The notes under the pieces were generated by a model. It searched no databases. It was not told the DNA's origin and saw nothing but the letters and a program-made list of their open reading frames with translations. Of a stretch of DNA of 64,000 bases, positions 41,700-51,680 are shown one piece after another (position 1 is the first letter of the stretch; every line of letters starts with the position of its first letter). The position numbers were made by a program, and so were the translations under genes. The stretch lies in assembly GCA_031216915.1 (NCBI GenBank), contig CM062294.1:27094985-27158984 (forward strand), given 5' to 3'. This stretch comes from Pictodentalium vernedei (taxonomy: Eukaryota > Mollusca > Scaphopoda > Dentaliida > Dentaliidae).

Positions 41700-42660
41700 T
41701 CATCCCCATAGTGATACGTGGTTCTAGAGCGCATGCGCAGCTTGTGTTGTTAGGGTGATACGTGCTTCCGTCGTCCATTTTGTATACTGAAGGCCGCCAT
41801 CTTGGTTTCTATAGTAGGATGTGGTTGCTATGTTACCCAAAGGCCTACAACAAGACAGGGGTATGCTCGGAGGGTACGTTCCTTTGTACAAGAGTAATTT
41901 CCCGATTCGCAGAATTACCCAAATAAACCCGACAATCTCTCCAAATCACCAAAATCCACTCCAAACAACCGAAATTGACTTTATTTAGTCTGGATGTCCC
42001 CAGAAACCTTTTTTGGACCCCCCCCCAACCACCCTCCCCCCCCCCCCCCCCCCCAATACCGTAGATTTTACTAGTAGCACGTAGTGCTGTAGGACGCGTT
42101 CGATTGAATCGGAGTATACTCCAGAAGAGTAGAAGAGCCTATTGACTGGAGCAGTTTGTAACTATATTTAGATTTTCTGGTCTGTTCAGGCTAGTTCTAA
42201 ACCCAAGTACTCTTGTTCTTGTTTTCCAGATAATCCAATCAGTTCACTTTACTGCAGGTAACTAATCGATCAGATTGCTTGATTTCCCATAATCTATATG
42301 CAGATTTATCTCCACTCTGTATAACAAAAGCCTATATCATTCCTAAAGCCTATATCATTCCCAAAGCCAATAAGCTATCGATTAGTTACTGAAGGCCATA
42401 TCTTTTCGAAAAAGGGATTCCACAAATGGGATTCCAGAAAATGGTTCCATAAGTGGGATTCCGTCTTACGTCGAGTGACTCGCACATACTGCTCGAATGA
42501 CTCCGAATCTCATCGAGCAAATGAGCTCTAGAGCAGTTGCTCGGTCGAGTGACTCGCACATACGCTCTTAACCTCATTTCAGGAAAATGAATTCCATAGT
42601 CACAGGCGTTTTCCAAACAGGGATTCTTAAAAATGGATTCCGTAAGTAGGATTCTTATCT
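41700..42660. repeat. Dispersed repeat D1, copy 1
   Basis: Starts TCATCCCCATAGTGATACGT, GCGCATGCGCAGC, GCCGCCATCTTGGTTTCTAT. It runs through a C tract at about 42017-42054 and TTGATTTCCCATAATCTATA to CGAGTGACTCGCACATA pieces near 42475 and 42545. Copy 2 lies at 56765-58190 with the same order over the first 650 bases. The 3' part has an inverted segment pair (CTATCGATTAGTTACTG near 42372) and GGGATTCC repeats. No coding frame was found; class unknown. Confidence 0.72.
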
Positions 42661-43211
42661 GATGCCATGACAGGGGATTCCGGGATTTGGCATAAACACT
42701 CGAGGGTATGGAAAGGGACTAATAACGCCCAATTCAACAACTACTACAGGAACCTGAACAGATACAACTGACTACAAACCACCACTACAAAACAATAAAG
42801 GTACAAATGTGAACGAAGATTCAAAAACCGACATCCATGTATTAAATCTCTGTATACCATACACATTGATGGAGATAACTTATAGTGTCATATTTTGTTG
42901 ACAAATACCTCATATTCTGTACATCTATCTCCATCATATTCACTTATCAACCTCAAAACAAATCTTCTTTTAAATTCATCCCTGCAGAAATCATATGGTC
43001 GTTCTTGCAGGATAAGTTTCTTCAAGAAGTAGGTTATGTCAGTTTGTTCAGAGTAGTCAGGTAGATTGTCAGAATGATTGTCACTATTAGTTGAGAAGGT
43101 TTGTTCTTTGTTGATAATTGACTCGACACAGAACATTTACTGAAGACAGAAATAATAGTATATACACAATACTTCGGAGATGTCATAGCATTATAAAAAC
43201 AGCTCCCTGGA
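42661..43211. other. Intron 2 DNA, nothing recognised
   Basis: The minus frames at 42888-43136 and 43034-43243 are open but show no recognisable domain. Confidence 0.35.
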
Positions 43212-43215
43212 TTAA

Positions 43216-43446
43216 CCCTTTGAACTCTAAAGGTATCTTCCATTCCAGTTCAATGGAAGTAATTGGAAGAGTCCATATTCATTATTTGGGGTAGACCAAT
43301 CAATATTATCAACGTGCAGCCTCGGGGCTGCACATTGAAAATATTGATTGGTCTACCCCACACATTTACTGAGCAGCCATCTTATTTAATGACGTTATGA
43401 CGTATCATGTTCCGGGTCGGGAAAGCGGCCGCTAGGGTTCAAAGGG
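43216..43446. mobile_element. piggyBac-like MITE PB2, copy 2
   Basis: TTAA at 43212-43215 and 43447-43450. Ends are CCCTTTGAACTCTAA / TAGGGTTCAAAGGG. The hairpin core GTAGACCAATCAATATTATC then AACGTGCAGCCTCGGGGCTG pairs with its complement. Shares TTATGACGTATCATGTTCC and GCGGCCGCT with copy 1. Both are exactly 231 bp. Confidence 0.9.
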
Positions 43447-43450
43447 TTAA

Positions 43451-44887
43451 AGAATATCCAATTGTACAATCAGATTCTGTAGGAATATTTTAAGGAATAA
43501 TTGTAAGAAATTCGCCTTTTTCTCCAGTACCACCATTACCAATGCTAATCCACAAAAACGAGTGCTAAAATACAATGCATGCAGATAGTTTAGTTATGCA
43601 GTATGCCTAGGGAGACAATTTTACAATTTGCAGCTTGTTATTTATATAAGGATTGAAATGAATTACTTTCATCGGAGTGTGAAGGTGTGATGCACCTGTT
43701 AAGTTCACACATCCATCCCATATTCATACTCCGACAAAGCGACAAATAATACATTTCAATAATTATAATTTAATTTAAAGTGTTTGCTTTTATTATGCTT
43801 TTATCATGTTTGCTTTTATACTGCACCACTACGCAGTCGAGGAGTCCCTCTTTTAAATCATGGTGACCATATGAACCTTTATGCCTGCGATAGTTGTAGT
43901 ATTTTTAACATAGGCAAATACATGTGGTCACTAATAGTCAAGAGAAAAACAATCAGTTAACAGCCCACCTGTTGCAATTATAGTTTAATTTCCCCACTGG
44001 ACACGCCCACAATTTTTATTTGGCAAATGGGCGTGAAAAGGATTCATGCAATAGGGAAAATTGTTCATCGGGTTATGAAAAATTCACCTCAAAAACCCAT
44101 ATGCAAGCAAAGCAGATATCATTAAAGAAAATTAAAATTGTAATAGTTATTTTTTTGTGTTTCCTGGTTTTGCACTTAACATTATGTAGTTTCAGTGAAT
44201 AAGGAATTTACTACTAACAGGTACCCGAAACTGCATTTGTTAACACCACATTTGATATTCATTCCTTAACGTAGTCAAAGATGCTGAGAGTGACATTGTA
44301 CAAAAATAAATAAAAAAATAGAATATTGATATTATCATTATACCTCATCATTATTAAGAATTGAACAATAAATATATCACGTTCTCAGGTCACCAGTCTA
44401 ATTCTGTTTTGGAATTCGACGCTATTATGGGCAGTTCGTTTGCCAACCTTTCGTGGAGTTTGCGAGTAGCCGACCGTTCATTTAATGCAGGTCTCTTTAC
44501 TCACGAAGATACACAGATATTGTAACGTGCTCCAGCTATAAATATTTCGGTCAATAAATTTTTAATTTACCTTGAAGTCATCAAGATAGTAATATTAGTG
44601 GCACTACGTGACGTAACTATAAAATTAAAGCTGTAGCGATTCTTCATTTATATTAATAATGTCATCCATGATTCGGTCAAACCAAGTCTCTATTGAGAAA
44701 AATTTGTCACGTTGATTCAAACAAAATGAATTTTTATTGTATTTTTTAGATTCGATCGTCGGACTCTCTAAAATGTATGTACAGTACATGTAAGGATTTT
44801 TTACCCCTTGTTTCTTTATTTTGGGGCTAACTTCACATTTAATGGCCCGAATGACATTGTGCCGGATGGTCACTGTTAATGAGTGCT
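43451..44887. other. Intron 2 DNA with one short hairpin
   Basis: At 43672-43735 TCGGAGTGTGAAGGTGTGAT pairs loosely with ATCCCATATTCATACTCCGA. No gene; AT-rich. Confidence 0.4.
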
Positions 44888-44895
44888 GTTATACC

Positions 44896-45457
44896 CAGGC
44901 ATGTCAACCGGTACCTGTACTGGTACCGCCGGTTCCCTCATGCTCCAACCGGCACCGGTACTGAAGCTTTTGTCCCGTCGGTATCAGGACAAAATTATTT
45001 CATGGGGAAATTCCTAACTGAACGAGGGTAAACGGGCTAAGCTAATAATCCGTCCCCTGAGTTCCAATGTGTTCCATAACTCATTGGAACTCAGAGGACG
45101 AATTGTGTATGGCACACGTACACGACATACTTTCAGCTTATTTGTGAATGAACATATCAAAACACTCTAAAGGGGCATGTTCTGTCTGCACCACCACCTC
45201 GATAGGGCCGATCAATTTAACTTCCCAAACGTGGCATCAAAGACTACTGATTACTTTGATGTCGCTGCAGAATAATTGGTACGATGCACGTTTGTCTTCG
45301 CGATCTTGTGGACTGGGTCGGCTTAAATACGAATTTCTCCCATCTGATTGTGATGTCACCCAATTGCTGACTTGTCCCGGTACCGGTTTCGACGGGACAG
45401 GCTCTGTACCGTGCCGGTACCGCTTATGTTGGTACCGGTGGTACTTTGACATGCCTG
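44896..45457. mobile_element. Non-autonomous hAT-like element with 8-bp TSD
   Basis: The TSD GTTATACC is at 44888-44895 and 45458-45465. Terminal inverted repeats are CAGGCATGTCAA / TTGACATGCCTG. Subterminal GGTACC-rich inverted motifs (ACCGGTACC, GGTACCGGT) lie at both ends. An 8-bp TSD with CAGG-type termini is the known hAT signature. Length is 562 bp. There is no transposase. A hairpin of the H1 type is nested at 45047-45104. Confidence 0.88.
45047..45104. repeat. H1-like hairpin nested in the hAT-like element
   Basis: CGTCCCCTGAGTTCCAATGT then GTTCCATAACTCATTGGAAC then TCAGAGGACGA. Very short loop. The arms match the right arm of the hairpin at 24318-24495. Confidence 0.7.
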
Positions 45458-45465
45458 GTTATACC

Positions 45466-46641
45466 AGAGTTGGAATAAAATATTTGCCCTGACAGGAAGA
45501 TAGGCAGTAATTTGTGAGAGTACATGGATGGGTTTTCTCTATTACAACACAAATTGTATGACGGATTTTTCAAGGAAACGAAATTCATAAATTTGTGAAC
45601 AAACTTAAAAACAGCAAACAATTAGTTAATCGTTGCAATTCCTCGTAAAATTTTGGGATTCACTACAATTAAATGAGCTTGTAATTCCTTTCATGTGCAC
45701 ATATAAGTTAATGCCAGCATCAAAACTCCAATCCGTCTTTGTTTTATTGACAATCAACTCGTCATTGTTTAAAACTGCTAAGACAACGCCCAAGACTACC
45801 TTGTATTCAATGAACGATTGATTGGTATAAACTTTATATAAAAATTACCCATATACCTTGTTCTCAGCTGGAAGTAACGTTTTGCATTAGAAGGTCTGCA
45901 GTTTAGGCAACATGACATCAGTCCAGAATGCTGAACCACGGTAAACAATCTGAATATATAATGTATCCTATCAAATCCAAGCGCAGCTGTTCAATATACT
46001 CAGCTGTGCCTGGGTTTGATAGCAAACGGTATAAGAGTCTTGAGGCGTGATTATAAAAAGACATAGAAGCCACTAGGCTCGCCCGCAAGCTTCGGGTGTG
46101 GTCATCTAACAGCGATGCGAAATGGAGAAGGCTATGTTAGCCCAATCCGTGTGAGCCCCCTCCCCCGCCGGGGGGGGGGGGGGGACTATAGGACTGCCAA
46201 AACCGCTCCTATCGCTGGATCTGAAGTTTGTTGTCTCTTGTATCACTCAGCTTTTAAACTACTGGATTGTCTCAGGTTTAGATCATCAATAGCCCTACGA
46301 TCGCCTTCTACACCTGCCAACATCCCAAGAACCTTCTTTTGTAAGTCTTATTAAGATTATAAACAGTCGAATATAGACCGTTTGCAATTACGAAGGTGTG
46401 CTACAACATAGCCAGGTCATAGACTCGAACGCTTAACTCAAATGAGATTACAGTGAATAATTTATCGTACGACCCTTTGGCTAATTTGAAAGGGTTGCCA
46501 ATGTCAAGTCGGACCGAAAATTGGGGAGCAGAAGTTGGGTGCCATGGAAAGAGCCTATCACACACAGAGATTGCGAATGAGAACTCACTATGGCATTTTC
46601 ACGAAGCCCCCATGGCATCTTACAACTTGGGGTGCTTTTAA
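45466..46641. other. Intron 2 DNA with a hairpin and a G tract
   Basis: The hairpin CTATCAAATCCAAGCGCAGC then TG, against CAGCTGTGCCTGGGTTTGAT then AG, lies at about 45966-46021. A G homopolymer lies at about 46170-46185. No gene. Confidence 0.5.
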
Positions 46642-46884
46642 CCCTTTACCTAACGTAACGGCCAAAACCGGCCAGCGCTATTCTCAAAAATCGCCAATTA
46701 ATTTTCATTATTTTTTCATTTTTTGTCTCAAAAACATAGGTTATGACCCCTCGTTGGAACGAGCTCGTCGAGCTCGTTCCAACGAGGGGTCATAACCTAT
46801 GTTTTTGAGACAAAAAATGAAAAAAATTAGTTATTCAAGAATTATTTTTGCAAGTGTCGTCTGCTTTTCAGGTTAGGTAAAGGG
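46642..46884 (+). mobile_element. piggyBac-like MITE PB1 (subfamily A)
   Basis: Left TTAA at 46638-46641; the right flank reads TTAT (46885-46888), a mutated TSD. The core GACCCCTCGTTGGAACGAGC with its complement is perfect. Nearly identical to the copy at 3553-3796. Length is 243 bp. Confidence 0.88.
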
Positions 46885-47376
46885 TTATTAGGGTCAGATG
46901 CAAGAAAGGTGTGCCGAATGTGAGTGTCACTGCACGTGGCCTACCAAACCCCATATACGTCGAACAGTTATACGAGCATTTACTTCTAGTCAATTGCTTC
47001 TACGACTCTTTTGCTCGCCTGGAGTAGAGGGTAGGGCGTGGTGTCCTGTCGGTGCTTAGAAAGAAGCATCCAATGATATTTTTGTGAAACGTGTTCTTAT
47101 TGGTTTCACATTTCCATCTGTTCCGTGCCATTTAATGAGAAATTAAGATCTACAACAAAATACCTTAATAAACAATTTCACTCTCACGTTTGTCTTATTT
47201 CTCTCCCTCGCCCTTTTTTTCTTTATTTTCCTTTTTCTTGTAGTTGTTTGTTGAGATTTCTTGAGGACTGGCCATCAACACCGATCTCTATTAGTTTAGT
47301 AGGTGCGAGAGATAATACTCTCGCAACGTGGTATGAGGTCACGAATCCTTAGAGGAAATCGTCTAATTATTACATA
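46885..47376. other. Intron 2 DNA, nothing recognised
   Basis: No gene or repeat that I can support; a pyrimidine-rich stretch lies at about 47195-47240. Confidence 0.4.
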
Positions 47377-47538
47377 GAGAGTAATCCTTTGACTGGACTG
47401 GCTACGTGAAATAATTCATGAGAGGTGAGGAACGTTGTACAAACACGAGTGCGTGAATGCGTACGAGTGTTTTACAATATAGTTCCTCGCCTCGAATGAA
47501 TTATTTCACGTAACCAGTCCAGTTAAGCGATTACTCTG
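47377..47538. repeat. Palindrome, about 160 bp
   Basis: AGAGTAATCCTTTGACTGGA then CTGGCTACGTGAAATAATTC pairs with GAATGAATTATTTCACGTAA then CCAGTCCAGTTAAGCGATTA then CTCT. The centre carries CACGAGTGCGTGAATGCGTA then CGAGTG. Confidence 0.82.
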
Positions 47539-47578
47539 TTTATTACTTTTCATTATTGACGATAATTATATTATTTAA

Positions 47579-47809
47579 CTCTTTACCTAACGTAACGGCC
47601 AAAACTGTCCAGCGCTATTCTCAAAAATCGACAATTCATTTTCATTTTTTGTCTCTAAAACATAGGCTATGACCCCTCATTTGGAACGAGCTCGTCAAGC
47701 TCGTTCCAAGGAGGGGTCATACCCTATGTTTTTGAGACAAAAATGAAAATAATAGCAATTCAATAATTTTTTTGCAAGGGGCGTACTGCTTTTCATGTTA
47801 GGTAAAGGG
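47579..47809 (+). mobile_element. piggyBac-like MITE PB1 (subfamily A)
   Basis: TTAA at 47575-47578 and 47810-47813. Ends are CTCTTTACC / GGTAAAGGG. The core GACCCCTCATTTGGAACGAG against CTCGTTCCAAGGAGGGGTC has small changes. Length is 231 bp. Confidence 0.86.
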
Positions 47810-47813
47810 TTAA

Positions 47814-48355
47814 AAAACAGACAAAAAAACAATGAAGTCCCCATTACACCCACGGCAAAGCATCTTCGTTTGCGCACACGGATACAAGACCCAATTGTTG
47901 ATTGCATAATTCACTTTAAGTTATCGTTTATAAGCAAACCGGGAAATCCCAGAAAATCACACTTTGGAAAGTAATAAAAGCCACAAACATACTCCGCTGG
48001 ATCGAAGGTTCTAGATGATGTATGGATCTATGGATCATCAGGCATCAAATGGATACTGATGAGCAAGTGTTGAAGTTTAGTGATTAACCAATTGGGCAAT
48101 CGAATTTGACATCGGCCGATTTTAAGCCATCGGTTGACGATCGGTAGAGGTGTTTGAACATTGGCACACGCCGTTGGTTACATGGAACACCACTGGATCA
48201 AAATTGTTTGTATTTACGTTTGATTATCAATTTCATACAAGCAGTTACAAACTTTATCAGTTGCCACAATGATTGGCAGAATTCAATATTGGCCTAATCT
48301 CATTGATTGGTCTGATCTTCCCCTTGATTGCTGCTCATGAGACACATCCCACGTG
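47814..48355. other. Intron 2 DNA, nothing recognised
   Basis: No feature that I can support. Confidence 0.4.
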
Positions 48356-48486
48356 TTGTGTGATGACTCAATGAAATGCGACATCATCAGAAACAAGTCA
48401 ACAGCGCAGCGTCTTTGATCTTTGATCAAAGACGGTGCGCTGTTAACTTATTTCCACTGATGTCGTATTTTTATTTTAGTACACAC
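48356..48486. repeat. Palindrome, about 130 bp
   Basis: GCGACATCATCAGAAACAAG then TCAACAGCGCAGCGTCTTTG pairs with CAAAGACGGTGCGCTGTTAA then CTTATTTCCACTGATGTCG. The centre is ATCTTTGATC. Confidence 0.78.
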
Positions 48487-48559
48487 ATTGACATACTTTT
48501 GAGGTCAACAGACCAATCAACCTGACTGTACTGTAAGATTAACTCTGTTCTATTCATTC

Positions 48560-49230
48560 TTAAAGCTACGGTCCCACCAACGTGCCGTCAACCCTACGTC
48601 TGAAAATGGAGAACAAAAACTTGTCAAAACGTTGAGAAACGGTAGGGGAGCGTCAGTTGTACTTCAACAAGCGAGATGAGACGTGGAGATGATTGCGAGC
48701 ATAGGGTCAAAATTCCAAACTTTTCAAGAGTTTAAAATTACGCCCCAAACGTGGCGTTTCTACCCGGTGACCTTAAAAACTTGACAAAACGTAGTGAAAG
48801 CGTAGCTGTACTTTATATGCGTACGTTGTACTTTGTGAGCGTAGCCTGTACTTTTCAAACTTGACATAAACGTAGTGGATTAGCTATGACAAAAAATAAT
48901 TTCCCCAACACCTACTGGGCGTTTCTGAAAGTAAACATCACGTTTCATCATTCTGATGTATTCTCTTCAGCATCACATTCACAAATGAAATGTCATCGAG
49001 AGTTGGCGAAATATATATACTCAGGGATCAAGCGTCACCAAACTTAGTGCAAACGTGAGGGAAAAAGAAAATATTTTTTTTGAAAAATAAACGTGGGATT
49101 GACGTAGTATGTACTTTGGAAACGTACCCCAAACGGGTTAAACGTCAGCTAAACGTTCATTGTACTTTGCAAACGTCTTAAAACTTGGGTAAAACGTGGA
49201 AAACGTAGGGTAAGTTATTGATTTTTTTCG
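48560..49230. repeat. Region of repeated AAACGTAG / GTACTTT motifs
   Basis: AAACGTAG- or AAACGT-type words followed by TGTACTTT recur irregularly about ten times (for example AAAACGTAGTGAAAGCGTAG and GTACTTTTCAAACTTGACAT). It starts ACGGTCCCACCAACGTGCCG. It may be part of an unidentified element. The period is not constant. Confidence 0.45.
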
Positions 49231-49231
49231 G

Positions 49232-49592
49232 TAGCGGTAGCTCAGTTGGTAGAGGTGCAGGCCGCAAGCCGAGAGGTCCTCGGTTCGAATCCCACCTGCG
49301 GCAACCGCGTTGTGTCCTTGGGCAAGACACTTCACCCCGATTGCCTACATGGGGGCACGATGACGCTGTGTACCTGAGGCGTACTGCACGTCGATGGTGC
49401 GCATGTCTTCAACCAATCTAACCCTGCCTGTGCTGCGGTGCAGAGTTCAGAGTTACGATGTTGGAGAGCTGACAGCTGCTCGTCGTTGCGCGGTGGTTCT
49501 CTCCGGGTACTCCGGCTTCCTCCACCCGTAAATCTGTCACGGTCACGATTAGCCATTGTGCATAAGTATGTGACCTTAAACACCAATAAATA
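49232..49592 (+). mobile_element. SINE S1, head type I, plus strand
   Basis: A box GCGGTAGCTCAGTTGGTAG, B box GGTTCGAATCCCACC, the GTTGTGTCCTTGGGCAAGAC body, 3' end ATGTGACCTTAAACACC and an AATAAT-type tail. Full length. No clear TSD; instead, inverted 17-base words flank the region (49213-49229 and 49706-49721). Confidence 0.9.
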
Positions 49593-49755
49593 ATAATAAA
49601 TAATAATCGTGAAATGAACAGGGTAACTTGAATGAACAAGGCAATTTCAACGATAACAAATTTAGTAAATAAACCTCTCGTGTACCCTACGACGTTTCCA
49701 GACGACGAAAAAATCAATAACTTTGATAAAGGTCGAGGTTACACCATCCCAATTC

Positions 49756-50176
49756 TTTATTTATTTTAATTTTATTAAGGCTGAACAACATTTTAAACAA
49801 CCAGGGTCATATCGTGTCGGTGACAGTTTTACGGGTGGAGGAAGTCGGAGTACCCGGAGAGAACGATCGAGCAACGACGAGCAGCTGCCAGCTCTCCAAC
49901 ATCGTAACTCCGTACTGCAGCAGAGGCAGGGTTAGACTGGTTGAAGACATGCGCACCATCGACGTGTAGTACGCCTTAGTACACGGCGTCATCGTGCCCC
50001 ATGTGGAAAATCGGGGTTAAGTGCCTTGTCCAAGGACACAACGCGAGAGTCCGAATCGATCGCTCAGACGGTCACCCATCCAAGGACTAACCGGGCTCGA
50101 CGTTGCTTATCTTCGGTGATCTGATGAGAACCGGTTACCGTAAAGTCACCGCCCCCCCCCCCCCCCCCCCACCACC
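49756..50176 (-). mobile_element. SINE S1 with a 5S rRNA-derived head, 12-bp TSD
   Basis: The TSD CCATCCCAATTC is at 49744-49755 and 50177-50188, so the whole unit moved as one. The left part is the S1 body on minus. The right part (about 50055-50145, read on minus) is CTCATCAGATCACCGAAGAT, AAGCAACGTCGAGCCCGGTT, AGTCCTTGGATGGGTGACCG, which corresponds to the internal part of 5S rRNA, including its A-box and C-box promoter regions. 5S-headed SINEs (SINE3 class) are known. A G homopolymer in element orientation (50152-50170) precedes the head. This is not a functional 5S gene. Confidence 0.9.
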
Positions 50177-50188
50177 CCATCCCAATTC

Positions 50189-50444
50189 ATAAACTTGTAA
50201 GTGGGTTGTGAGTATACATTCATTGACTGATCACTGGCCTCGAAAAATATGATTCTATAGCACTTGGAATCTCCACCCATTCTTATAATCTTTTCCGATA
50301 TTTCACATGTGGACGTCAGACGGCAACACATGCCACTGGAGCCGTAAACATAGAAAAACAAAGCGAACTCTCATCCAATCAGAGGGTAAGGATTTCAGTC
50401 TTTTTGGAACATCGTGCAATAATATGTGTTCTCTCACATTACAG
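50189..50444. other. End of intron 2
   Basis: Unassigned; ends with the acceptor TTCTCTCACATTACAG before exon 3. Confidence 0.45.
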
Positions 50445-50831
50445 GTGATTCAGTTTATACTTACAAGGACGGCATCGAGGGAAACGGGATTCCCATCAGT
50501 TGGTTCATCATGAATTCTGACTCACTTAGTGGAATAGATGCGGTACTGTCGTTTAACGGTACAGACGGAGGTTACGTATTCAGTGATAGAAAGGTATACA
50601 GCGTTGTCAGGGCTGTGCCAGGAAGGTGGAAGATTGTGACTGAATATGCAATCACCCACGTGGAGGATCGAGATAATCCTTGGTGGAATGCACCTTATGG
50701 TATTGTGGCTGCTGCCTGGCTTTCATTCGTTGGTGGTGAGCGGGAAGAAATCTTTCAACCAAAGGCTCTACTATTTACAAACAATTTCTATGTACTATAT
50801 GATATTTCTACTCAGGAGATTTTGTACAGAG
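50445..50831 (+). CDS. Exon 3 of the PAN-domain secreted protein
   Basis: Acceptor CTCTCACATTACAG|GTGATT; donor ACAGAG|GTCAGT. The exon starts in phase 1, matching the exon 2 donor, and ends in phase 1. The coding frame gives DSVYTYKDG, SGIDAVLSFNGTDGGYVFSD then RKVYSVV, PGRWK, GIVAAAWLSFVGG and KALLFTNNFYVLYDI. The repeated pattern (ID/A)A...F then Y.F..D.VY is what hemopexin-type blades look like: small residues start each unit and an aromatic strand with F.....Y follows. NGT is a possible glycosylation site. Function is inferred only: an extracellular or surface binding protein. Unspliced, the frame ends at 50851. Other propeller families are possible. Confidence 0.68.
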
Positions 50832-51033
50832 GTCAGTTATGTTTGGTCTGAACAACTTTTCTGTTTTAGAAATGAAACATGGGCAAACGGGCCGTATGGT
50901 CTACAGGGAAAATTCCCGGTGGGCCCCGTATTGGTTTACCCCTGGGGACCTCAAAATTGATGCAGCCCAACACTTGTTGGTACGTAAAATTTCGTGAAAA
51001 ATGACCAAAAAGCGAAATGGATCTGGCTGCACA
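50832..51033. other. Start of intron 3
   Basis: Unassigned. Confidence 0.35.
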
Positions 51034-51111
51034 GACTGGTGGTATATCGAAATGTTCTCTATGTGGACTGCCATTGGCAGTCCACATAGAGAATATTTTG
51101 ATATACCAGCC
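51034..51111. repeat. Hairpin, 78 bp
   Basis: GACTGGTGGTATATCGAAAT then GTTCTCTATGTGGACTGCCA pairs with TGGCAGTCCACATAGAGAAT then ATTTTGATATACCAGCCGTC. The inner 38 bases are a perfect palindrome. Confidence 0.85.
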
Positions 51112-51680
51112 GTCTCGTCCGCCACTGATCGCTTAGATCAAAGGAAATAGGGTTTCTTCAAAAATCAAAACTTTCCCCGACTGGGTAGAATTATGGTCCT
51201 CCCCCACCAACCCGATAGAACCATTTTGTCGAATGATATATGAAGATGATACAAAAACACCATCGAATATGGACGCCATTCATCGCTCAGATGCAAGAAA
51301 GCCGCGTTCAGTTCGCAAAATCACAATTTTACGGCCCCGCCTCAGGTGCATTCTCAGGTACCTTTTATTGGCCCAATCCGCCTCTGAAAGGAAAAAGTCC
51401 TCTACTTCATTTTAACTCGATATGACTCACATATTATAGATCTTAATATGTCAGCTCTTAAAAACAGAGACTTCACTGAGCTCAAGTCAATCAGTGACAT
51501 CACTGTGAGCACATACAGGTGCGGAATAGCTGTGTTGTCTTATTGACTGAATATTAATTCTAAATCAACATTTATTTATTGTATTTTTACATGACAATTA
51601 TTTATTTATTTATTTATTTTAGAAACTTATTTATTTAATTCACTGCCAACCATTGTCTAAAAGAGGGACACAAGTGGTGT
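51112..51680. other. Intron DNA, nothing recognised
   Basis: Short TTTA run at about 51598-51620; no gene. Confidence 0.4.

Noticed and set aside
49237-49305. tRNA gene suggested by A and B boxes (also in the other S1 SINE heads)
   Set aside because: The boxes belong to SINE heads: no full cloverleaf, always followed by the SINE body and A-rich tail.
50055-50145. 5S rRNA gene
   Set aside because: Only an internal part matches, with many changes; it lies inside a TSD-flanked SINE.
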